Of a stretch of DNA of 64,000 nt, positions 52,825 through 64,000 are shown in pieces (position 1 is the stretch's first letter; each line of letters opens with the position of its first letter). A program made the position numbers and the translations under genes. Source of the stretch: an uncultured Vibrio sp. (GTDB taxonomy: Bacteria; Pseudomonadota; Gammaproteobacteria; Enterobacterales; Vibrionaceae); assembly GCF_963675395.1 (NCBI RefSeq), contig NZ_OY776223.1, forward strand, positions 1,984,001 to 2,048,000, in the 5' to 3' direction. Below the pieces are notes generated by a model. That model had not been told where the DNA came from, searched no databases, and saw only the letters and a program-made list of their open reading frames with translations.

Positions 52825-55800
52825 ATGGTTTACTCTTATACCGAGAAAAAGCGCATCCGTAAGGACTTTGGTACTCGTCCACAAGTTTTGGACATTCCAT
52901 ACCTGCTATCGATCCAGCTCGATTCGTTCGACAAATTTATCGAACAGGATCCTGAAGGTCAATACGGTCTTGAAGCCGCTTTCCGTTCTGTATTTCCAAT
53001 TCAGAGCTACAACGGCAATTCTGAGCTGCAATACGTTAGCTACCGTCTTGGTGAGCCAGTTTTTGACGTTAAAGAATGTCAAATCCGCGGTGTAACTTAC
53101 TCAAAGCCACTACGTGTAAAATTACGCCTAGTTATCTTTGATAAAGACGCGCCAGCAGGTACTGTAAAAGACATTAAAGAACAAGAAGTCTACATGGGTG
53201 AAATTCCACTCATGACAGACAATGGTACCTTCGTAATCAACGGTACCGAGAGGGTTATCGTATCCCAGCTGCACCGAAGCCCAGGCGTGTTCTTCGACAG
53301 CGATAAGGGTAAGACCCACTCATCAGGTAAAGTTCTATACAACGCACGTGTTATTCCTTACCGTGGTTCATGGCTTGATTTCGAGTTTGATCCTAAGGAT
53401 AACCTGTACGTACGTATCGACCGCCGTCGTAAGCTACCAGCATCGATCATCCTTCGTGCACTAGGTAAATCGTCTGAAGAAATCTTAGATATCTTCTTCG
53501 AGAAAGTGAACTTCGAAGTGAAAGACCAAACTCTACTGATGGAGTTGGTTCCAGATCGTCTACGTGGTGAAACTGCGTCATTCGACATCGAAGCGGATGG
53601 TAAAGTTTACGTTGAGCAAGGTCGTCGCGTAACGGCTCGTCATATCCGCCAACTAGAGAAAGATGGCGTTGATCACATCGAAGTACCCGTTGAGTACATC
53701 GTTGGTAAAGTTGCATCGAAAGATTACATCAACGAAGCAACAGGCGAGATCATTGTTAATGCTAACCAGGAAATCAGCCTGGAGGCACTAGCGAACCTAT
53801 CTCAGGCTGGCCACAAAGCACTAGAAGTTCTATTTACGAATGATCTAGACCACGGTCCGTTCATGTCAGAAACACTGCGTATCGACAGCACTGTTGATCG
53901 TATTTCTGCATTGGTAGAAATCTACCGCATGATGCGCCCTGGTGAGCCACCAACAAAAGAAGCTGCAGAAGCACTATTCGAAAGCCTATTCTTCTCTGAA
54001 GAGCGTTACGATCTATCGACTGTTGGTCGTATGAAGTTCAACAGCTCTATCGGTCGTGAAGATGCTCAAGAGCAAGGCACACTTGACGAAACTGATATCG
54101 TTGAAGTGATGAAGAAGCTTATCGCGATCCGTAACGGTAAAGGCGAAGTGGACGATATCGACCACCTAGGTAACCGTCGTATCCGTTCTGTTGGCGAAAT
54201 GGCTGAGAACCAGTTCCGTGTAGGTCTAGTACGTGTTGAGCGTGCGGTTAAAGAGCGTCTAAGCCTAGGCGATCTTGACGCAATCATGCCTCAAGACTTG
54301 ATCAACGCGAAGCCAATTTCTGCAGCAGTTAAAGAATTCTTTGGCTCTTCACAGCTTTCACAGTTCATGGACCAAAACAACCCGCTATCAGAAGTAACGC
54401 ACAAGCGTCGTATTTCTGCATTGGGTCCTGGCGGTCTAACTCGTGAACGCGCTGGCTTCGAAGTTCGAGACGTACACGTAACTCACTACGGCCGTCTATG
54501 TCCTATCGAAACGCCGGAAGGTCCAAACATCGGTCTTATCAACTCTCTATCTGCGTTTGCGCGTTGTAACGAGTACGGTTTCCTAGAGACTCCATACCGT
54601 CGCGTTGTAGATGGCGTTGTGACAGACGAAGTCGATTACCTATCTGCAATCGAAGAAGGCCAATTCGTTATCGCACAGGCTAACGCTGCGTTGACTGAAG
54701 AAGGTACGTTTGCAGATGAGCTGATCACAGCTCGTCAAAAAGGTGAATCTGGCCTACACCCTCGTGAGCACGCTCAGTACATGGACGTTGCGACAAACCA
54801 GGTTGTATCTATCGCTGCATCGCTTATCCCGTTCCTAGAACACGATGATGCGAACCGTGCATTGATGGGTGCAAACATGCAACGTCAGGCAGTTCCAACA
54901 CTGAAAGCTGACAAACCGCTTGTTGGTACTGGTATTGAACGTAACGTAGCAGTTGACTCAGGTGTAACTGCAGTTGCGAAACGTGGTGGTGTAATCCAGT
55001 CAGTAGATGCTTCTCGTATCGTTGTTAAAGTGAACGAAGAAGAGCTAGTACCAGGCGAAGCTGGTATCGACATCTACAACCTGACTAAATACACACGTTC
55101 TAACCAGAACACATGTATTAACCAGCGCCCATGTGTAATGCCAGGTGAACCTGTAGCACGTGGCGACGTACTTGCTGATGGTCCTTCAACAGACCTTGGT
55201 GAGCTAGCGCTTGGTCAAAACATGCGTATCGCGTTCATGCCTTGGAACGGTTACAACTTCGAGGACTCGATCTTAGTATCTGAGCGCGTAGTTCAAGAAG
55301 ACCGCTTCACGACTATCCACATTCAAGAACTAACTTGTGTGGCACGTGATACTAAGCTGGGCTCTGAAGAGATCACAGCGGATATTCCAAACGTAGGTGA
55401 GTCTGCTCTGTCTAAACTAGACGAGTCAGGTATCGTTTATATTGGTGCTGAAGTGAAGGGTGGTGACATCCTAGTTGGTAAAGTAACGCCTAAAGGTGAA
55501 ACTCAGCTAACGCCTGAAGAGAAGCTACTACGTGCGATCTTCGGTGAAAAAGCATCGGATGTTAAAGATACATCACTACGTGTACCAAACTCGGTATCAG
55601 GTACGATCATCGACGTTCAAGTCTTCACTCGCGATGGCGTAGAGAAAGACAAGCGTGCGCTTGAAATCGAACAGATGCAGCTTAAAGAAGCGAAGAAAGA
55701 CCTAACTGAAGAATTCCAGATTCTTGAGGGTGGCCTTCTAAACCGTGTTAAAGCTGTTCTGATTGAAGGCGGTTACTCTGAAGCGAAACTAGACGCAACT

Positions 55801-56853
55801 GATCGTAAGAAGTGGCTAGAACTAACGCTTGAAGATGACGCACTACAAACTCAGCTAGAGCAACTTGCTGAGCAGTGGGACGAGCTAAAAGCTGACTTCG
55901 ATAAGAAGTTCGAAACTAAGCGTCGTAAGATCACTCAAGGTGATGATCTAGCCCCTGGCGTACTGAAGATCGTTAAGGTTTACCTAGCGGTTAAACGTCG
56001 CATTCAGCCTGGTGATAAGATGGCGGGCCGTCACGGTAACAAGGGTGTAATCTCTAAGATCAACCCTGTTGAAGACATGCCATACGATGAAAAAGGTCAG
56101 CCTGTAGACATCGTACTTAACCCACTGGGTGTACCTTCGCGTATGAACATCGGTCAGATCCTAGAAGTTCACTTAGGTCTGGCAGCGAAAGGTATCGGTG
56201 ACAAGATCAACCAGATGGTTAAAGAGCAGCAAGAGCTAGCGAAATTCCGTGAGTTCTTACAAAAAGTTTACGATCTAGGCGATACTCGCCAGAAAGTAGA
56301 TATTGCTTCTCTATCTGATGATGAAGTACGTACGCTGATTAAGAACTTGCGTGGCGGTCTACCAATCGCGACGCCTGTATTTGATGGTGCTCCTGAAGAG
56401 TCAATCAAAGCACTTCTTGAGCTAGCAGACCTACCAACATCAGGTCAGTTAACGCTGTTTGATGGTCGCACAGGTGATGCGTTTGAGCGTCCAGTAACGG
56501 TTGGTTACATGTACATGCTGAAACTAAACCACCTTGTTGATGACAAGATGCACGCTCGTTCAACTGGTTCGTACAGCCTGGTAACTCAGCAACCACTTGG
56601 TGGTAAAGCTCAGTTCGGTGGTCAGCGTTTCGGTGAGATGGAAGTATGGGCACTGGAAGCATACGGTGCGGCTTATACTCTACAAGAAATGCTAACGGTT
56701 AAGTCGGATGACGTTAACGGCCGTACTAAGATGTACAAAAACATCGTAGACGGTAGCCATAGCATGGAACCTGGTATGCCAGAATCGTTCAACGTATTGT
56801 TGAAAGAGATCCGCTCGCTAGGTATCAACATCGAGCTAGAAGACGAAGAGTAA
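52825..56853 (+). CDS. rpoB: DNA-directed RNA polymerase subunit beta
   Basis: A 1,342-residue beta subunit, same length as E. coli. The rifampicin-region segment with [20 protein letters not shown] is intact and wild-type in appearance, and the [15 protein letters not shown] segment is present. GAGGAA precedes the ATG at 52825. rpoC follows 91 bases later. Confidence 0.98.
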   Translation: MVYSYTEKKRIRKDFGTRPQVLDIPYLLSIQLDSFDKFIEQDPEGQYGLEAAFRSVFPIQSYNGNSELQYVSYRLGEPVFDVKECQIRGVTYSKPLRVKLRLVIFDKDAPAGTVKDIKEQEVYMGEIPLMTDNGTFVINGTERVIVSQLHRSPGVFFDSDKGKTHSSGKVLYNARVIPYRGSWLDFEFDPKDNLYVRIDRRRKLPASIILRALGKSSEEILDIFFEKVNFEVKDQTLLMELVPDRLRGETASFDIEADGKVYVEQGRRVTARHIRQLEKDGVDHIEVPVEYIVGKVASKDYINEATGEIIVNANQEISLEALANLSQAGHKALEVLFTNDLDHGPFMSETLRIDSTVDRISALVEIYRMMRPGEPPTKEAAEALFESLFFSEERYDLSTVGRMKFNSSIGREDAQEQGTLDETDIVEVMKKLIAIRNGKGEVDDIDHLGNRRIRSVGEMAENQFRVGLVRVERAVKERLSLGDLDAIMPQDLINAKPISAAVKEFFGSSQLSQFMDQNNPLSEVTHKRRISALGPGGLTRERAGFEVRDVHVTHYGRLCPIETPEGPNIGLINSLSAFARCNEYGFLETPYRRVVDGVVTDEVDYLSAIEEGQFVIAQANAALTEEGTFADELITARQKGESGLHPREHAQYMDVATNQVVSIAASLIPFLEHDDANRALMGANMQRQAVPTLKADKPLVGTGIERNVAVDSGVTAVAKRGGVIQSVDASRIVVKVNEEELVPGEAGIDIYNLTKYTRSNQNTCINQRPCVMPGEPVARGDVLADGPSTDLGELALGQNMRIAFMPWNGYNFEDSILVSERVVQEDRFTTIHIQELTCVARDTKLGSEEITADIPNVGESALSKLDESGIVYIGAEVKGGDILVGKVTPKGETQLTPEEKLLRAIFGEKASDVKDTSLRVPNSVSGTIIDVQVFTRDGVEKDKRALEIEQMQLKEAKKDLTEEFQILEGGLLNRVKAVLIEGGYSEAKLDATDRKKWLELTLEDDALQTQLEQLAEQWDELKADFDKKFETKRRKITQGDDLAPGVLKIVKVYLAVKRRIQPGDKMAGRHGNKGVISKINPVEDMPYDEKGQPVDIVLNPLGVPSRMNIGQILEVHLGLAAKGIGDKINQMVKEQQELAKFREFLQKVYDLGDTRQKVDIASLSDDEVRTLIKNLRGGLPIATPVFDGAPEESIKALLELADLPTSGQLTLFDGRTGDAFERPVTVGYMYMLKLNHLVDDKMHARSTGSYSLVTQQPLGGKAQFGGQRFGEMEVWALEAYGAAYTLQEMLTVKSDDVNGRTKMYKNIVDGSHSMEPGMPESFNVLLKEIRSLGINIELEDEE

Positions 56854-56944
56854 TCCCTTTCCCTAACTAGAGAAAGCTGATTATCGGTAGAAAGGCGCTC
56901 ACTTTTGCGGGTGAGCTCCTTTTAACTCCTTACAGGAGCTGATT

Positions 56945-61147
<4,203 letters not shown>

Positions 61148-61174
61148 GCCTCTGACGAGTCATCGTTAAGAGCG

Positions 61175-61202
61175 AAAAAAGGCACCTTCGGGTGCCTTTT
61201 TT
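61175..61202. terminator. rpoC terminator
   Basis: GGCACC / GGTGCC stem with a TTCG tetraloop, flanked by A6 and T6. It ends the rpl-rpo operon. Confidence 0.93.
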
Positions 61203-61309
61203 AACATCTATGTATCGTCCTAAAGCAAATGTAATCTCTAAACAAAAAAGGATTGATGCTTGCACATCAACCCTTCATTTCATTCATTACTCGATCTGTC
61301 AGATATCGT

Positions 61310-61795
61310 TTAAGCCCCTGGTGGCATCGCTAAGCTATCTGAAATCTGTTGAATTAACTGATCCTCTACTTCGAAACGAGTCTCAAGAATTTCTCCAACA
61401 AGGGACATGTCTGAGTTAAAGTCTGGTAACTCGTCATCATCTGTCACTTCAGAGTATTTATCGTTAAAGTTCAGCAATGGCTCCGTCGTAATGACTATTT
61501 TTCCGTACGTCTGATTGATTTCGTCCGTCACGATAAAGCCGGTCGATTTCCAGCGATCCATAACCATATCGTAAATTTTGAAATGGCCTTCAGAGATATA
61601 GTCGACCAGATGTTGGCAGAAGTTTTGCAGCTCGGAAGGGGTAGGAAGTTCAATCACGTTAGTTTTCGAACAAGGTTGCAGCGCTGCAAGCTTACAGTAT
61701 TCAACGATCAGCGATTGTCTCGTTTCTAACCAGTGATCAATGACATCACTTGAGCCACCCCACTGGTCTTGTGTTTGTTTGAATTTTTTTAGCAT
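61310..61795 (-). CDS. rsd: Regulator of sigma D (anti-sigma-70 factor Rsd)
   Basis: A 161-residue protein of the Rsd/AlgQ family, with WGGSSDVIDHWLETRQSLIVEYC near residues 12-34 and EGHFKIYDMVMDRW near 69-82. Rsd binds sigma-70 region 4 and favours alternative sigma factors in stationary phase. I chose ATG 61795, with GAGGG 7 bases upstream; ATG 61801 is too close to that site. Convergent with rpoC. Confidence 0.93.
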   Translation of the reverse strand: MLKKFKQTQDQWGGSSDVIDHWLETRQSLIVEYCKLAALQPCSKTNVIELPTPSELQNFCQHLVDYISEGHFKIYDMVMDRWKSTGFIVTDEINQTYGKIVITTEPLLNFNDKYSEVTDDDELPDFNSDMSLVGEILETRFEVEDQLIQQISDSLAMPPGA

Positions 61796-61979
61796 GACCA
61801 TGCCCTCATGATCTGATCGCCCGTTGGCGAACGTGTCCTTTGCATCGCAAAGTTAGTAAAGTTATTACAAACTCTTGTCCTTACTAAAATTTATAGTTGC
61901 AAAATTCCTTAACGATAAACTCTAGTATGAAATTAGATTGCCAGTAAAATGGTTGAACTTCAAGCAAAGGGAGGGTGTC

Positions 61980-62774
61980 ATGTTAAGAAAAGGTGATGTT
62001 AAACGCGTAGTAAATGCGCATTGGTGTGTTGTTTCAGGAAGTGACATTTGGCTGGTGGATGGTGCTGTTCCTTTTGGTTCTGCGGAACAATTAGGGTTGC
62101 CGGAAGCGAGCGCAAGACAAATTGGTAAGTACCAACAGTATCCGGTTATGTGGGTAAATCTAGCTGAACTTGAGCACGACTTACCGATGACTTCATTACG
62201 AGATTGTTTGCATTTTCCTGAAGCGCTCTTTTTGTTGTTAAGTAAGGCCATTCAGTATGGGCACATGACGCAAAGTTTACGTTTTTGCCCTCAGTGTGGT
62301 GGCCGGAACTTCATCAATAATAATCAATTAGCTATGCAATGTGGCGAGTGTCGAACGCTACACTACCCACGTATCTTCCCATGCATTATCGTCGCTGTAC
62401 GTAAAGAGAAGCAGATTCTACTGGCGCAGCACCCAAGACATCGAAATGGTATGTATACCGTCATAGCGGGCTTTCTGGAGGTCGGAGAGACGCTAGAAGA
62501 GTGTGTTGCGCGTGAAATACACGAAGAAACCGGTGTATACGTAAAAAATATTCGTTACTTCGGCAGTCAGCCTTGGGCGTTTCCATCCAGCATGATGATG
62601 GCTTTCTTAGCAGACTATGAGTCTGGGGAATTAAGCCCCGATTATACAGAATTGTCAGATGCTCAGTGGTTTAATGCTGATGAGATGCCAGATGTCGCTC
62701 CAAAAGGCACGATTGCCCGAGCACTTATAGAGCAAACCCTGCAAGATATTAAAGCTAATCACTTGGGCAAGTAG
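61980..62774 (+). CDS. nudC: NAD-capped RNA hydrolase NudC
   Basis: A 264-residue Nudix enzyme. Zinc site Cys103, 106, 121, 124. Nudix box 164-186 ([20 protein letters not shown], then TGV). NudC-specific SQPWAFPSS near 196-204. It removes NAD caps from RNA and hydrolyses NADH. ATG 61980 is preferred, with GGAGGG 5 bases upstream; the frame reaches back to 61938. It is divergent from rsd and followed by hemE. Confidence 0.95.
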   Translation: MLRKGDVKRVVNAHWCVVSGSDIWLVDGAVPFGSAEQLGLPEASARQIGKYQQYPVMWVNLAELEHDLPMTSLRDCLHFPEALFLLLSKAIQYGHMTQSLRFCPQCGGRNFINNNQLAMQCGECRTLHYPRIFPCIIVAVRKEKQILLAQHPRHRNGMYTVIAGFLEVGETLEECVAREIHEETGVYVKNIRYFGSQPWAFPSSMMMAFLADYESGELSPDYTELSDAQWFNADEMPDVAPKGTIARALIEQTLQDIKANHLGK

Positions 62775-62775
62775 A

Positions 62776-62803
62776 TAAAAAAAACCCTCCGAGAGGGAGG
62801 GGG
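62776..62803 (+). terminator. nudC terminator (probable)
   Basis: CCCTC / GAGGG stem with a short CGA loop after an A-run. The T tail is missing, so it may be weak on the plus strand. Confidence 0.5.
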
Positions 62804-62827
62804 TAAGTAAGATGTCGTTATGAGATG

Positions 62828-62846
62828 CTGAGTACTAGGTACTCAG
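62828..62846. repeat. 19-bp palindrome before hemE
   Basis: CTGAGTAC / GTACTCAG with a TAG centre, perfectly paired, followed by TTTATAATT. It could be an operator, or a second terminator of nudC. Confidence 0.5.
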
Positions 62847-63025
62847 TTTATAATTGTAGTTTTCGCTAGCGAACAAATTTTTAACACTGATACGGATTGG
62901 GCGCAAATTAAGCGTTGATTTAAAAGTTAATAACATGATCCAGGTTGCAAAGCACACCGCTATTGGCCTTAAATCAGTGTTAGAATACGCCCTTTCAAAG
63001 AAAGCCTAACAATTGGAATTACGGA

Positions 63026-64000
63026 ATGACTGAATTAAAAAATGATCGTTATCTGCGTGCTCTACTGAAAGAGCCTGTAGATTACACGCCAGTATGGATG
63101 ATGCGTCAGGCAGGTCGTTACCTACCAGAATACAAAGCAACACGTGCACAAGCGGGCGATTTCATGTCTTTGTGTAAAAACGCGGAGCTGGCGTCTGAAG
63201 TAACGCTTCAACCTCTACGCCGTTTTCCTCTTGATGCAGCAATCTTGTTCTCAGACATCCTGACTATCCCTGATGCAATGGGACTTGGTCTGCGCTTTGC
63301 AGCGGGTGAAGGCCCAGTGTTTGACAACCCAATCACTTGCAAAGCAGACGTGGAAAAAATTGGCCTTCCCGATCCAGAAGGTGAGCTGCAATACGTGATG
63401 AACGCAGTGCGTCAGATCCGCAAAGACCTCAAGGGTGAAGTGCCATTGATAGGCTTCTCTGGCAGCCCTTGGACACTAGCGACTTACATGGTTGAAGGTG
63501 GTAGCTCGAAAGCGTTCACTAAGATCAAGAAGATGATGTACGCAGAACCACAAACTCTGCACCTTCTACTGGATAAGCTAGCAGACAGCGTTATCGAATA
63601 CCTAAATGCGCAAATTAAAGCAGGTGCGCAGTCAGTAATGGTATTTGATACATGGGGTGGTGTTCTGACTCCGCGTGATTACAACCTGTTCTCACTGCAA
63701 TACATGCATAAAATCGTCGATGGTCTGATTCGTGAAAACGATGGTCGTCGTGTGCCTGTTACTCTATTCACTAAGAATGGTGGTATGTGGTTAGAGCAAA
63801 TCGCAGCAACAGGCTGTGATGCGGTTGGCCTGGACTGGACAATCAACATCGCAGACGCAAAAGCACGTATCGGTGACAAAGTCGCGTTGCAGGGGAATAT
63901 GGACCCATCAATGCTTTACGCTTCACCTGAGCGTATCCGTGAAGAAGTCGCTGACATTCTAGAAGGTTTTGGAGATGCGGGGACTGGTCATGTATTTAAC
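63026..64000 (+). CDS. hemE: Uroporphyrinogen decarboxylase (3' end outside window)
   Basis: 325 codons are visible without a stop; the full family length is about 355. The N-terminal segment [20 protein letters not shown] is the substrate-binding signature. The conserved [14 protein letters not shown] and [16 protein letters not shown] follow. It decarboxylates uroporphyrinogen III to coproporphyrinogen III in heme synthesis. GGAAT-type site before the ATG. It follows nudC, as in E. coli. Confidence 0.97.
   Translation, partial: MTELKNDRYLRALLKEPVDYTPVWMMRQAGRYLPEYKATRAQAGDFMSLCKNAELASEVTLQPLRRFPLDAAILFSDILTIPDAMGLGLRFAAGEGPVFDNPITCKADVEKIGLPDPEGELQYVMNAVRQIRKDLKGEVPLIGFSGSPWTLATYMVEGGSSKAFTKIKKMMYAEPQTLHLLLDKLADSVIEYLNAQIKAGAQSVMVFDTWGGVLTPRDYNLFSLQYMHKIVDGLIRENDGRRVPVTLFTKNGGMWLEQIAATGCDAVGLDWTINIADAKARIGDKVALQGNMDPSMLYASPERIREEVADILEGFGDAGTGHVFN

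Overview
The window is chromosomal DNA from a gammaproteobacterium, almost certainly a Vibrio. The rRNA genes, the thrU-tyrU-glyT-thrT-tufB cluster, the secE-nusG-rplKAJL-rpoBC block followed by rsd, nudC and hemE, and the RpoH, LexA, PlsB and BtuB proteins all look vibrio-like. The species cannot be fixed from this sequence alone. I see no transposase, integrase, phage gene or CRISPR array, so this is mostly core genome with a few accessory spots.

Layout. 1-3.1 kb: an arsenate-detoxification group (ArsJ-associated GAPDH, a small cysteine phosphatase, the ArsJ exporter), followed by an acyltransferase. 4.3-8.1 kb: small membrane and hypothetical genes, including homologues of the E. coli yhhF-yhhL-yhhM-yhhN group (RsmD, DUF1145, DUF2500, lysoplasmalogenase), a HEPN-like membrane protein and a 26-residue membrane miniprotein. 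8.3-12.3 kb: ftsY-ftsE-ftsX-rpoH. 12.3-12.7 kb: a non-coding stretch with clustered DnaA boxes and GATC sites and an inverted-repeat element. 12.7-21.7 kb: glpE-glpG, a FliL-like protein, ubiC-ubiA, plsB, lexA with two SOS boxes, a methyltransferase gene behind a Fur-box-like site, and dinF. 21.8-29.9 kb: sthA, fabR-yijD, trmA, btuB under a cobalamin riboswitch, a Dph6-like ATPase, murI, and a membrane-anchored RRM protein.

30.1-41.7 kb: two complete rRNA operons in tandem. The first spacer carries tRNA-Glu only; the second carries tRNA-Glu, Lys, Ala and Val, and tRNA-Asp follows the second 5S. The two operons differ in 16S, 23S and 5S, and the 16S differences preserve base pairing. 41.7-47 kb: degenerate copies of a tRNA 3' end, an inverted-repeat element, pssA, a GNAT enzyme, murB-birA and coaA. 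47.1-61.2 kb: four tRNAs with tuf, secE-nusG, rplK-rplA, rplJ-rplL and rpoB-rpoC. 61.3-64 kb: rsd, nudC and the start of hemE, which runs off the window.

How the parts fit. Most of the window is growth machinery: rRNA, tRNA, ribosomal proteins, EF-Tu, RNA polymerase, SecE/NusG, and the anti-sigma70 factor Rsd. Around it sit envelope and cofactor genes (PlsB, PssA, FabR, MurB, MurI, UbiCA, CoaA, BirA, BtuB, HemE) and stress regulators (RpoH, LexA). Many convergent gene pairs share one symmetrical terminator. The observations most worth following are the phosphatase inside the gapdh-arsJ group with its paired 33-bp palindromes, the Fur-box methyltransferase between lexA and dinF, the HEPN-like membrane protein, the 26-aa miniprotein, the membrane-anchored RRM protein beside rrn, and the DnaA-box cluster upstream of glpE.
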